This document shows positions 36,255 to 44,795 of a DNA stretch of 64,000 bases, one piece after another. Both the position numbers and the translations under genes were made by a program. The first letter of the stretch is position 1, and each line of letters opens with the position of its first letter. The stretch spans positions 1 through 64,000 of the forward strand of contig PNKV01000014.1 in NCBI GenBank assembly GCA_013822685.1. The letters are read 5' to 3'. The notes below the pieces were generated by a model. The model had not been told where the DNA came from and made no database searches. It saw nothing but the letters and a program-made list of their open reading frames with translations. This stretch comes from Leptothrix sp. (in: b-proteobacteria) (GTDB taxonomy: Bacteria; Pseudomonadota; Gammaproteobacteria; Burkholderiales; Burkholderiaceae_C).

Positions 36255-37217
36255 TCAGCCACCCAATCTGTTTTGCACCATTACGGTGGTGGTGAACGCG
36301 CGGTACAGCCTGCGATCCGTTGGTGTAATTGGCTTGGGAGCGGCGTCCTCGACGGCATCGCAGTCGTAATACGGAGTCTTGTCCTGCATGACTTCGTCTT
36401 CACTGCGCACGACGACGCAGATGCGGACGGCTACCACGTCCTTCCAGGCTGCGGTGGCGGCGTTGCCAATTTCGCTGGCCTTAACGAACTTGACTGGAGT
36501 TAGGGGCAAGGCGGCGCTAGCCAAGCTCTTCGCCACACCATAGCGAATGCGCATGCTCTCAATGTTGTTAATCAATGGACTGGAGTCTTTGTTAGTCAAC
36601 TGAGCGCCTCCTGCCACAGGCGCAGTGTCTTGAGCATTGCCTTTGCACGACAGCGTGCCGTTCTTGGCATCGCTGAGAAAAAGACGTGATTCTGCAACGT
36701 AGTATTTCTTACCGCCTTTTAAGCTCTCGGCGATGGCAGCGCCTTCGCAATCGCCGGGGCGTGCGTCGCCGGCCTCCGGTTTGCGCAGAACGGAATTGCG
36801 CTCGTCGGCTTCGTAAGCGATGGCAATGCTGGGGCCATCTCCATCTTTGCAGGTCAACTCGCTGATGACGGGCGCCCTGGGGTTGGCAAACTCACCATCA
36901 CAGCCAAAAATGGCCCGCCCGCTGTAGAAACGTTCGATGCCGTTGGTGCCGCCGAGCGCATACGCCCGGCTGTAGCCCGCCTGGGTGATCTGCTTGCGCA
37001 AAAAATTGAGCGCCGTGGTGGCGTCCTCTGACATCTGACTCAATGCGGTGTTGCTGTTCTTGCCGGTTCCGCTGGTGAGGTAGTTGGCAAAGACCACGCC
37101 GATGATGACCAGGCCGATGACCATGGAGACCAGCAACTCGACGAGTGAAAGCCCGCGATGCCGCGTGTGAATGCGCGTGCTTTGGGGTAGGGCGGGGCGA
37201 GTGATCATGGGGTCCAT
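36255..37217 (-). CDS. pilW: Type IV pilus minor pilin PilW
   Basis: A 320-residue minor pilin. The leader TRHRG is followed by LSLVELLVSMVIGLVIIGVVFANYL with Glu5. The globular part is long, as in PilW. Its C-terminus (RRLYRAFTTTVMVQNRLGG) matches the conserved PilW ending FxTTIxLRNR. Start is 37217 or the ATG at 37208; the distance to pilV is small (18 bases). It is part of the priming complex. Confidence 0.9.
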   Translation of the reverse strand: MDPMITRPALPQSTRIHTRHRGLSLVELLVSMVIGLVIIGVVFANYLTSGTGKNSNTALSQMSEDATTALNFLRKQITQAGYSRAYALGGTNGIERFYSGRAIFGCDGEFANPRAPVISELTCKDGDGPSIAIAYEADERNSVLRKPEAGDARPGDCEGAAIAESLKGGKKYYVAESRLFLSDAKNGTLSCKGNAQDTAPVAGGAQLTNKDSSPLINNIESMRIRYGVAKSLASAALPLTPVKFVKASEIGNAATAAWKDVVAVRICVVVRSEDEVMQDKTPYYDCDAVEDAAPKPITPTDRRLYRAFTTTVMVQNRLGG

Positions 37218-37235
37218 GTGGTGGCAAGGCTGACG

Positions 37236-37799
37236 TCAGAGTGGGGGCGGCAAGGCGATGCGGAAGAACATGCAGCGTGGTTGATCCTTGACATCTTTCA
37301 CAAAGTCCGTTGGGCATTCGCTTTTAGAGCCGGGGGCCGCAGCCTCCGTTTCACCAGGGTCTTGCCATGCCACCCAGACATCGACCACACGGTCGGTGGG
37401 GTTCGTTTTGACATAGCCATTACCACCCGGCAACGAAAAGTAAAGTGCCCGCTTCCACTCACCCACATCGCGTTTCGCCAGTTCGTCCGGAGTGCAGTCG
37501 TCAGCCTTACAGCTTGGGCGTGAGGGCACCGCGCTGGGCCTGCTGTAGGCCTCGGTGACGTCGTAGGGACTGCCAGTGGCCAAGGCGGCCGGGACCGAGT
37601 TAACGCGCATGCGGTCTGCCAAGTCATTGGCCAGCAGCGTGGCGATGGATCGGTATTCGCTGGTTTTGCTGAACTTGATAGCATTGGATTGCAGGGCGAT
37701 CATGGCCAGCACGCCGAAGGCCACGATCAAGGCGGAGACCATGACCTCGATCAGGGTTGCACCGGTTTGCCTGGACAAAGAGCGGGAGGGCTTCATCAT
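37236..37799 (-). CDS. pilV: Type IV pilus minor pilin PilV
   Basis: A 187-residue protein starting MMKPSRSLSRQTG, then ATLIEVMVSALIVAFGVLAMIALQSNAIKFS with the Glu5 of prepilins; the residue after the cleavage glycine is alanine rather than Phe. The PilV feature YRSIATLLANDLADRMRVN follows. The start at 37799 overlaps the fimT stop (ATGATGA), so translation is coupled; the longer frame to 37880 lies inside fimT. Priming pilin of the operon. Confidence 0.89.
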   Translation of the reverse strand: MMKPSRSLSRQTGATLIEVMVSALIVAFGVLAMIALQSNAIKFSKTSEYRSIATLLANDLADRMRVNSVPAALATGSPYDVTEAYSRPSAVPSRPSCKADDCTPDELAKRDVGEWKRALYFSLPGGNGYVKTNPTDRVVDVWVAWQDPGETEAAAPGSKSECPTDFVKDVKDQPRCMFFRIALPPPL

Positions 37800-38374
37800 G
37801 ATGACTTCTTCTGGCAGTCCGCTGTTTTCAGTTTGGAGGTGGTGACCCGGCCTGTGGATGCCAGAGTCACCAACGTGCAACCTGTTTCAGAGAATGCGTA
37901 AAACCCGTTCTGGCTGCCCATGGCCAAGCCATCTGATGTGAACTTGATGGTTCTTTGCTCCTTGCCATCATCAGCTTTGAATACACCGCTGCCGGGCAGC
38001 GCCTGCTGCACCTTGATCAGCAACTCTTTGTTCAAGTCATAGCTGCCATTGGCCGGGGCGTTGTCTACAAAGATCAACCACCCGCTGTTCCAGTCGCCTG
38101 TGCCGGTGTCACAGGTCGGGGTAATCGAGTCAGCTGTGGTGGTCTGGCAAATGGTGACCGGCTGCGCGCGCTTGAGGGCCTCTGACCGGGCGTAGCGCAT
38201 GGCGGAAACCAGCGCATCGGCCTTGCCGGCCACCTGCCGGTTGGCCAGGAAGCCTTGCATCGCGGGGACACCGATGGCCAGCAGGATCACGAGGATGGCC
38301 AGCGTTACCATCAGCTCGACCAGGGTGAAACCCCGGGCACGGCATGGAGTGCGGCGAAAGTCACATATCTTCAT
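37796..38374 (-). CDS. fimT: Type IV pilus minor pilin FimT/GspH-like
   Basis: A 192-residue prepilin with a leader ending CRARG, then FTLVELMVTLAILVILLAIGVPAMQGFLANRQVAGKADALVSAMRYARSEALKRAQPVTIC, the GspH/FimT pattern. FimT proteins in naturally competent bacteria bind DNA; whether this one does is unknown. It is the first gene of the pilus operon and diverges from ribD. I place the start at 38374 because MKICDFRRTPCRARG is a normal-length leader; the longer frame adds 19 residues. Confidence 0.88.
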   Translation of the reverse strand: MKICDFRRTPCRARGFTLVELMVTLAILVILLAIGVPAMQGFLANRQVAGKADALVSAMRYARSEALKRAQPVTICQTTTADSITPTCDTGTGDWNSGWLIFVDNAPANGSYDLNKELLIKVQQALPGSGVFKADDGKEQRTIKFTSDGLAMGSQNGFYAFSETGCTLVTLASTGRVTTSKLKTADCQKKSS

Positions 38375-38540
38375 GGTTTCAATTGTGCACGGTCGTGCTT
38401 TTGTCTCGACTGGACATCCGACGTGCGGCATGCTGGATCCGACCAGCGGTCATGATGTGCGGCAAGATGCGAGCACGTTGCGGTGGTTTGGTGGTTAACC
38501 CGGTGCGGGTTTTCGCGAGATGGATGATGGGTTGGCAGGC

Positions 38541-39686
38541 ATGTCTGATTCGCAGTTTTTGACGCAGGCGCTGGCGTTGGCGCAAAAGGCCATCGGGCTG
38601 TCCGATCCGAATCCCAGGGTGGGCTGCGTTCTCGTTTCCGCTGGGGGCGAATTGCTGGGGCAAGGCCATACGCAACAGGCCGGCGGGCCGCATGCTGAAG
38701 TGATGGCCTTGCGGGATGCTGCGGCCAGGGGCGTGTCAGTGCGAGGCGGGACGGCCTATGTGACGCTGGAGCCTTGTTCACACCACGGGCGAACTCCGCC
38801 TTGTGCAGACGCGGTGGTGGCCGCCGGACTTGGCCGGGTGGTGGTGGCGTTGTTGGACCCCAACCCCTTGGTGGCGGGCCAGGGTGTGGCCAGATTGCGC
38901 TCTGCTGGCGTGACGGTGGATGTTTTGCCATCTGACGATCCGCACGCCGTTCAGGCTCGGGAAATCAACGTGGGCTTCCTGTCCCGCATGGGCAGGCAAC
39001 GGCCCTGGGTGCGCGTCAAGATGGCGGGTTCGCTGGATGGGCGCACGGCGCTGGGCAGTGGTGATAGTCAATGGATCACTGGTGGGGCTGCGCGTGCCGA
39101 TGGCCATGCCTGGCGCGCGCGGGCCGGGGCGGTGCTTACCGGCATTGGCACGGTGCTGGACGACGACCCGCGCTTGGATGTCCGCCCCAGTGCCCACCCG
39201 GAGGTTCAGGTGGCGTTGCCCCGCGAACAGCCCCTGCGTGTGGTGCTGGACTCACGATGGCGAACCCCCGCGTCTGCGGCCTTGCTTTCATTGGCTGGGC
39301 GGGTCCGAATCTACGGGTTGGGCGAGGTCTTGGCCCAGGATGGGGCTGCTTTGCAACGGTACGAGGCTCTGGGTACGACGCACGCTGACCTAATTCCGAT
39401 CGAGGGAAGTAAGGGCATTGATCTGGGCTGGGTGCTGAAGGACCTGGCTCAGCAAGGGGTGAATGAACTCCACGTCGAGGCTGGCGCCCGTTTGAACGCA
39501 TCCCTGATCGAGGGGGGGTGGGCTGACGAACTATTGGTGTATCTTGCGCCCAAATTGATCGGGCCAGGTCGAGGCTTGGCGGCTTTGACGCCTCTCTTGC
39601 GAGTGTCGGATGCGCACGCTTTTGCCTTCCACGACGTGGCCCGGATCGGCGATGATTTGAGGCTGATCCTCCGGCCGAAAAAATAG
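38541..39686 (+). CDS. ribD: Bifunctional riboflavin deaminase/reductase RibD
   Basis: A 381-residue two-domain enzyme. The deaminase domain (1-150) has the zinc motifs GGPHAEVMAL and EPCSHHGRTPPCADAVVAAGL. The reductase domain has KMAGSLDGRTALGSGDSQWITG and GVNELHVEAGARLNASLI. It carries out the second and third steps from GTP to riboflavin. The start at 38541 (MSDSQFLTQAL) fits the family; an ATG at 38520 is possible. ribE follows after 6 bases. No FMN riboswitch was found upstream. Confidence 0.95.
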   Translation: MSDSQFLTQALALAQKAIGLSDPNPRVGCVLVSAGGELLGQGHTQQAGGPHAEVMALRDAAARGVSVRGGTAYVTLEPCSHHGRTPPCADAVVAAGLGRVVVALLDPNPLVAGQGVARLRSAGVTVDVLPSDDPHAVQAREINVGFLSRMGRQRPWVRVKMAGSLDGRTALGSGDSQWITGGAARADGHAWRARAGAVLTGIGTVLDDDPRLDVRPSAHPEVQVALPREQPLRVVLDSRWRTPASAALLSLAGRVRIYGLGEVLAQDGAALQRYEALGTTHADLIPIEGSKGIDLGWVLKDLAQQGVNELHVEAGARLNASLIEGGWADELLVYLAPKLIGPGRGLAALTPLLRVSDAHAFAFHDVARIGDDLRLILRPKK

Positions 39687-39692
39687 GAAATC

Positions 39693-40325
39693 ATGTTCAC
39701 AGGCATCATCAGCGGCGTAGGCGCCATCCTGGAGTCAATCCCCTTGGGCACAGACCCATCGCATGGGCGGCGCTTGACCTTGCAGGCGCCAGCGGGCTAT
39801 CTGGATGATGTGGGTTTGGGTGACAGCATCGCCATCAATGGCGCCTGCATGACAGTCACCAGCCAGGACCGGCAGCAAGCCAGGTTCACCATCGATGTCT
39901 CGGCCGAAAGCCTGGTCCGGACCGCAGGGCTGACTGAGAACGGACCCGTAAACCTGGAGAAAGCCATGCGGCCTCAGGACCGGCTTGGCGGGCACCTGGT
40001 GTCGGGCCATGTCGATGGTGTTGGCGAGGTTGCGCATTTCGCGCCTGTGGGCGAGTCCTGGGAGTTGCGCATCCTGGCGCCACGTGAGTTGGCCCGCTTC
40101 TTGGTCTACAAAGGTTCGATCACGGTCAACGGCGTGAGCCTGACGGTAAACGTGGTCAACGATCGGCCCGACCAGCGGGCCGAGTTTTCCATCAATGTGA
40201 TTCCCCACACCATTGACAACACCGCCTTGGGCCAGCTTCAGGCAGGTAGTCTGGTCAACTTGGAAGTCGACCTCATTGCGCGTTATGTCGAGCGCATGTT
40301 GACGGCTGGCGTCCGCCCGCAGTAA
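39693..40325 (+). CDS. ribE: Riboflavin synthase alpha chain
   Basis: A 210-residue protein with the duplicated lumazine-binding fold. The first copy opens MFTGIISGVGAIL and has GDSIAINGACMTVTS. The second has QDRLGGHLVSGHVDGVGEV and KGSITVNGVSLTVNVV. It dismutates two 6,7-dimethyl-8-ribityllumazine molecules into riboflavin. It is immediately downstream of ribD. A 168-base gap before ribBX carries a new promoter, so the rib genes may be two transcripts. Confidence 0.96.
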   Translation: MFTGIISGVGAILESIPLGTDPSHGRRLTLQAPAGYLDDVGLGDSIAINGACMTVTSQDRQQARFTIDVSAESLVRTAGLTENGPVNLEKAMRPQDRLGGHLVSGHVDGVGEVAHFAPVGESWELRILAPRELARFLVYKGSITVNGVSLTVNVVNDRPDQRAEFSINVIPHTIDNTALGQLQAGSLVNLEVDLIARYVERMLTAGVRPQ

Positions 40326-40458
40326 CGCGTGGGGCTGAATGATGGGCGATGGCGAACGACTGACGTCAAGCCGCGCAGTTTTTCATTTTTTGGGCCCAAG
40401 AGTTGACGGCGAGGGCAGGAAAGCTGCCCCATCCTGCTGAAAGGTCACAAGCTGGATG

Positions 40459-40487
40459 CTGTCAATTGGGGCCCGCCCGCCTACAAT
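40459..40487 (+). promoter_or_regulatory. Candidate promoter giving a leaderless ribBX mRNA
   Basis: CTGTCA at 40459-40464, 17 bases, TACAAT at 40482-40487. Counting seven bases from the -10 box puts transcription start at 40494, the A of the ATG. No Shine-Dalgarno precedes this ATG (CGCGGG only), consistent with a leaderless message. Other starts are disfavoured because [19 protein letters not shown] is the family N-terminus. Confidence 0.5.
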
Positions 40488-40493
40488 CGCGGG

Positions 40494-41609
40494 ATGCCCA
40501 TATCTCCTATTCCTGAGCTGATCGCCGAATTGGCCGCTGGTCGCATGGTCATCCTGGTGGATGAAGAAGACCGCGAAAACGAAGGCGACCTGGTCCTAGC
40601 GGCCGACCACGTTACACCCGAGGCCATCAATTTCATGGCCCGCTTTGGCCGTGGCCTGATCTGCCTGACGCTGACGCGAGACCGTTGCGAGCGCTTGCAG
40701 TTGCCGCCCATGGCCACGCGCAATGGCACCAAGCATGGCACCGCTTTCACCGTGTCCATTGAGGCCACCGAGGGCGTGACCACCGGCATTTCGGCCGCTG
40801 ACCGCGCCCGCACGGTGCAGGCCGCCGTGGCGCGCGATGCCAAGGCGACCGACCTGGTCCAGCCCGGGCACATCTTCCCGCTGCAGGCGCAGGATGGCGG
40901 CGTGCTGATGCGCGCCGGTCACACCGAAGCCGGCTGCGATCTGTCGGCCATGGCCGGCCTGTCGCCCACGTCGGTGATCTGCGAGATCATGAAAGACGAC
41001 GGCACCATGGCCCGCTTGCCGGACCTGGAAGTCTTTGCCAAAGAGCATGGCCTGAAGATCGGCACCATTGCCGCGCTGATCGAGTACCGCAGCCGCAACG
41101 AATCGTTGATTGAATGCGTGGGCGAACGCCCCATGCTGACGCCGGAAGGCTCTTTTGACGCCAAGGTGTTCCGCGACCGCATGGGCGGCATCCACCTGGC
41201 CTTGAGCCTGGGCCAGTGGAGCTGCACCGACGAAGTCATGGTGCGCGTGCACGAACCCCTGTCGGTGCTGGATTGGCTGGACGCAGGGGCCCCGAGCCAT
41301 TCTTGGCCGCTGCCCAAGGCCTTGACCGCCGTGCAGGAAGCTGGCCGCGGCGTGGTGGTGTTGCTGAACGCGGGCGAAGAGTCCGTCAGGCTGATGGACC
41401 GCCTGTTGCCGGTCAATCCCGGCGAAGTCCCGCGCACGCCACCTGATCTGCGCACCTATGGCGTGGGCGCGCAAATCCTGCGCACCCTGGGTGTGCAACG
41501 CATGAAGCTGATGGGCAACCAGCAACGCCTGCCCAGCATGGTGGGCTTTGGCCTGGAAGTCATCGGCTTCCTCACGGCCGATGGCCAAACCTTGGCGCCG
41601 TCACATTGA
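40494..41609 (+). CDS. ribBX: 3,4-dihydroxy-2-butanone-4-phosphate synthase with degenerate GTP cyclohydrolase II domain
   Basis: A 371-residue fusion. The RibB half (1-205) is intact: [48 protein letters not shown]. It makes the four-carbon unit of riboflavin from ribulose-5-phosphate. The C-terminal half aligns with GTP cyclohydrolase II at [27 protein letters not shown], but the zinc ligands (GECLTGD...CDCG) are absent and replaced by an unrelated stretch. It should therefore lack cyclohydrolase activity, like the RibBX variant described in proteobacteria. An active ribA must be elsewhere. It precedes ribH. Confidence 0.9.
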   Translation: MPISPIPELIAELAAGRMVILVDEEDRENEGDLVLAADHVTPEAINFMARFGRGLICLTLTRDRCERLQLPPMATRNGTKHGTAFTVSIEATEGVTTGISAADRARTVQAAVARDAKATDLVQPGHIFPLQAQDGGVLMRAGHTEAGCDLSAMAGLSPTSVICEIMKDDGTMARLPDLEVFAKEHGLKIGTIAALIEYRSRNESLIECVGERPMLTPEGSFDAKVFRDRMGGIHLALSLGQWSCTDEVMVRVHEPLSVLDWLDAGAPSHSWPLPKALTAVQEAGRGVVVLLNAGEESVRLMDRLLPVNPGEVPRTPPDLRTYGVGAQILRTLGVQRMKLMGNQQRLPSMVGFGLEVIGFLTADGQTLAPSH

Positions 41610-41660
41610 TTTTTTGTTCTTTTTTGATTTTTCTCTCGCTCTTTTTCAGGATCACAACAC

Positions 41661-42125
41661 ATGCAAGGCGCTGACAAAGGACAAGCCGGCCGACTCGACG
41701 GGCGCGAATTGCGCATCGGGATCGTCCAGGCTCGTTTCAACCACGATCTGACCGGCCGACTGGCCGAGTTCTGCATCAACGAACTCGTTGCCCTGGGGGT
41801 GGTCGCCAAGCACATCCAGCACGTCACCGTGCCCGGCGCCCTGGAGGTGCCGACCGCCCTGCAGGCCATGGCCGACAGCGAGCGTTTCGACGCCCTGATC
41901 GCCCTGGGTTGCATCATCCGTGGCGAGACTTACCACTTCGAGTTGGTGGCCAACGAAAGTGGTGCGGGCGTGACCCGGGTCAGTTTGGACCACCACCTGC
42001 CGATTGCCAATGCCATCCTGACGGTGGAAGATCAGGCCCAGGCCGAAGCCCGTGTGGAAGAAAAGGGCCGTGACGCGGCCCGCGTTGCCGTTGAAATGGC
42101 CAATTTGCTGGACGACCTGCTGTGA
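41661..42125 (+). CDS. ribH: 6,7-dimethyl-8-ribityllumazine synthase
   Basis: A 154-residue lumazine synthase of normal size. It has [59 protein letters not shown] and the active-site basic pair in [22 protein letters not shown]. It condenses the RibB and RibD products. The 51-base gap after ribBX is unusually T-rich and pyrimidine-rich. nusB overlaps its end (GTG within CTGTGA), a common ribH-nusB coupling. Confidence 0.97.
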   Translation: MQGADKGQAGRLDGRELRIGIVQARFNHDLTGRLAEFCINELVALGVVAKHIQHVTVPGALEVPTALQAMADSERFDALIALGCIIRGETYHFELVANESGAGVTRVSLDHHLPIANAILTVEDQAQAEARVEEKGRDAARVAVEMANLLDDLL

Positions 42126-42661
42126 GCACTCCCGAGACCCCCAAGGACGACGCCGTCGGCGCGCCTCCTGCCGCGCGCCCGGCCCGCAAGACCGCGGGTG
42201 GCGTGCCTGGTCGCGACCGTGCCAAGTCATCCCGCCGCCGCGCCCGCGAGTTCGCCTTGCAAGGCCTGTACGAGTGGCAGTTGAACAGCCGCGAGGCCAG
42301 CGGCGTCGATGCCCACATCCGCGAGCTGGAAGAGTTCGCCAAGTCTGACCGCGCGCACTACGATGCCTTGCTGCACGGCTGCATCGACCAGCATGTGCAG
42401 CTCGACGAAGCGCTGTCCAAGTTCCTGGACCGTCCGGTCAAGGAGTTGTCGCCGGTCGAGCACGCCGTGTTGTGGATTGGCGCCTACGAGCTGACCCATT
42501 GCCTGGACGTGCCCTACAAGGTCGCGATCAACGAGGCGGTCGAGTTGGCCAAGAGTTTTGGCGGCACCGATGGCCACAAGTACGTGAACGGCGTGCTGGA
42601 CCACCTGGCGCCGGTGTTGCGTCCTGACGAAGTGCGCTCCACACGTTCGGGGCCGCGCTGA
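42122..42661 (+). CDS. nusB: Transcription antitermination factor NusB
   Basis: A 179-residue protein. A basic, low-complexity N-terminus of about 38 residues precedes the NusB fold: [37 protein letters not shown] and [32 protein letters not shown]. It binds boxA RNA with NusE for rRNA antitermination. The GTG start overlaps the ribH stop, so translation is coupled. The kinase gene follows after 4 bases. Confidence 0.95.
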   Translation: MSTPETPKDDAVGAPPAARPARKTAGGVPGRDRAKSSRRRAREFALQGLYEWQLNSREASGVDAHIRELEEFAKSDRAHYDALLHGCIDQHVQLDEALSKFLDRPVKELSPVEHAVLWIGAYELTHCLDVPYKVAINEAVELAKSFGGTDGHKYVNGVLDHLAPVLRPDEVRSTRSGPR

Positions 42662-42665
42662 CACT

Positions 42666-44273
42666 GTGGCCGCGTCTGACTTCAACCCTGCGGTGACTCG
42701 TCCCCTGGACGAGGATGGCGAGCCCATTCCGGGCGACGATCCGGACACCGTTGCACAGACGCGCCCGCTGCCCGAACCCGATCCCAGCGAGATCCCGAAA
42801 GAGCGGCCCGACCTCCTGCCCACCATCGGGCATATTGGCCGCTATGCACTGAAGTACAAGATCGGCGCGGGCGGCCTGGGCACGGTCTATGCTGCCCATG
42901 ACCCGCTGCTGTCGCGCCTGATCGCCATCAAGACCTTGAATGTGGACCTGCCCGCCGAAAACCGCGAGCAGTTCAACGCCTTGTTCCTGAACGAGGCCAA
43001 GGCCGCCGGCAGCTTGAACAACCCGCACATCGTGACCATGTACGACGCGGGCTTGAGCGAGCAGGGCACCTACATCGCGATGGAGTTGCTGCGGGGCAAA
43101 GACCTGCGGCAGCTGCTGACGCTGGGCTGGAAGCCGACGCCAGCGCAGGCCGCCTTGATCGTGCGGCGTGTGGCCGATGCGCTTTCGTATGCGCACCACA
43201 AGGGCGTGATCCACCGCGACATCAAACCCGCCAACATCTTCATGGTGGGGCGCACCTCGCCCCGCGTGCTGGATTTCGGCATTGCGCGCATCCGCCAGGC
43301 GGAGTCCATGAGCCGTGATGACGAGCAAAGCCGCTTCCAGGAAGTGTTTGGCGGCTCGCCGTACTACATGGCGCCCGAGCAAGTGCGACAGGAGCCCACC
43401 GACCGGCGTGCCGACGTGTATTCGCTGGGCGTGGTGCTGTACGAACTGCTGACCACCAAGCGGCCCTTCACGGGCAACAGCCTGGACGAGATTGCCTACG
43501 CGGTGTTGAAGGGCGAGGTGGCTGCGCCACACGAGCTCAACCCGGAAGTGCCCAAGGCCCTGTCAGAGATCGTGGCCAAGGCCATGGAGCGTGATGTGGC
43601 GGCACGTACGCGTTCAGCGCGTGCCTTGTCGCAGGCCTTGCGCGATTGGCTGAGCCAGCAGGGCGATGTGCCGCAATCGGGCGCTGGTTCTTCGTCATCG
43701 CGTCTTGCAGGGTCGGGCCCATCTGCCCAGAAGTTATCGCGTTCGTGGATGTGGTCTTTGGCCGCGGCCGGTTGGTTGACCGCCTTGGGTGGTCTGGGCT
43801 GGTTTGTCTGGCAAGAGCGCTCCAGCGCCAAGCCTGATGAGGCGGTGGTGGCCGTGGCGCCAGTCGCGACCAAACCAGTGCCGGCCACAGCGCCAACCAC
43901 GGCGTTGAACGCCACGCCGACCGTGCCGACCGTGCTGGCTGCGCTGCCCACGCTGTCAGTGGCCCCCACCTCTGTGGTTGCCGAGCCTGTGGTGGTGGCA
44001 CCTGCCCCAGCAGCCAGCGAAGCCGTGACCGCGCCGGCAATCAGCATCGACAAGCCTGCCGCTGTTTCCACGGGCGTCGTCAAGCTGACCATCAGCCCCT
44101 GGGGCGAAGTGTTCGAAGGCGAGCGTTCCTTGGGCGTGACGCCACCCCTGACGCAACTCAAGCTGCCTGTGGGCAAGCACACCCTGACCATCCGCAACGG
44201 CGACGCACGACCTCTGCGCAAGACCGTGGATGTGAAGGCTGGCGCGCCCGTCAGCATCAACCACCAATTCTGA
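42666..44273 (+). CDS. Hanks-type serine/threonine kinase with PEGA domain
   Basis: A 535-residue membrane kinase. The catalytic domain (about 60-330) is complete: glycine loop GAGGLGTVY at 67-75, Lys89 in AIKTL, Glu110, HRDIKPAN at 183-190, DFG at 203-205 and MAPEQVR. One membrane helix spans about 361-382. A Pro/Ala-rich linker leads to a C-terminal PEGA domain (about 470-535, ISPWGEVFEGERSLGVTP, PVGKHTLTI), presumably outside the membrane and possibly sensing the wall. It starts GTG 4 bases after nusB, and the lipoprotein follows after 12 bases. No partner phosphatase is adjacent. Confidence 0.92.
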   Translation: MAASDFNPAVTRPLDEDGEPIPGDDPDTVAQTRPLPEPDPSEIPKERPDLLPTIGHIGRYALKYKIGAGGLGTVYAAHDPLLSRLIAIKTLNVDLPAENREQFNALFLNEAKAAGSLNNPHIVTMYDAGLSEQGTYIAMELLRGKDLRQLLTLGWKPTPAQAALIVRRVADALSYAHHKGVIHRDIKPANIFMVGRTSPRVLDFGIARIRQAESMSRDDEQSRFQEVFGGSPYYMAPEQVRQEPTDRRADVYSLGVVLYELLTTKRPFTGNSLDEIAYAVLKGEVAAPHELNPEVPKALSEIVAKAMERDVAARTRSARALSQALRDWLSQQGDVPQSGAGSSSSRLAGSGPSAQKLSRSWMWSLAAAGWLTALGGLGWFVWQERSSAKPDEAVVAVAPVATKPVPATAPTTALNATPTVPTVLAALPTLSVAPTSVVAEPVVVAPAPAASEAVTAPAISIDKPAAVSTGVVKLTISPWGEVFEGERSLGVTPPLTQLKLPVGKHTLTIRNGDARPLRKTVDVKAGAPVSINHQF

Positions 44274-44285
44274 CCGCGAGGCTCC

Positions 44286-44795
44286 ATGCGCATCCATGCC
44301 CATTTCGCTTTCAATCGCCTGACCACCGTCTTGGCCGCGCTGGTGTTGTCCGCTTGCACCACGCCCGCGAAGAAGGACGCGCCGCAACCGCCCAACCTGG
44401 TGGCGTCGGCGCCCGCCCCGGCCGTGGTGGCACCCCCCACGCCTGCGGCCACGCCCGCCAATGCAGCCTTGGCGCAAGGCCTCAAGGCGTATCAGGCAGC
44501 GCAGTACACGATTGCCGAAACGCAGTTCAACACCGCATTGCAAGCCGGTCTGACAGCGCCCGCCGATGTGGCCACCGCCCACAAGCACCTGGCCTTCATT
44601 TATTGCACCAGCCGCCGCGAAACCGCTTGTGCGAAGGCCTTCAAGGCGGCCAGGGCGGCAGACCCGAGCTTTGCCCTCACCAAGGCTGAAGCCGGTCACC
44701 CTATGTGGGGCCCGGTCTACCGCAAGGCCTTGCCTGCGGCCAAACCGACCAGCCCGCCGCGGGCCAAGAAAGGCGCTGTCAAGCCTCAGTCTTGA
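44286..44795 (+). CDS. TssQ-like lipoprotein with TPR-like helices
   Basis: A 169-residue lipoprotein. The lipobox is LSAC with Cys24. A Pro/Ala linker is followed by helical repeats (ALAQGLKAYQAAQYTIAETQFNTALQAGL, then ATAHKHLAFIYCTSRRETACAKAFKAARAADPSFAL) and a basic tail. This arrangement and the GHPMWGPVYRKA ending resemble the TssQ family, lipoproteins associated with type VI secretion in Burkholderiales. No other T6SS gene is in the window, so here it may serve the upstream kinase. It overlaps the 3' end of ppx on the other strand by 17 bases. Confidence 0.7.
   Translation: MRIHAHFAFNRLTTVLAALVLSACTTPAKKDAPQPPNLVASAPAPAVVAPPTPAATPANAALAQGLKAYQAAQYTIAETQFNTALQAGLTAPADVATAHKHLAFIYCTSRRETACAKAFKAARAADPSFALTKAEAGHPMWGPVYRKALPAAKPTSPPRAKKGAVKPQS

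Noticed and set aside
40326..40493. Possible FMN riboswitch before ribBX
   Set aside because: None of the conserved RFN blocks is present in the gap, nor before ribD.
44286..44795. Type VI secretion locus
   Set aside because: Only a TssQ-like lipoprotein is present; no sheath, baseplate or Hcp/VgrG gene in the window.
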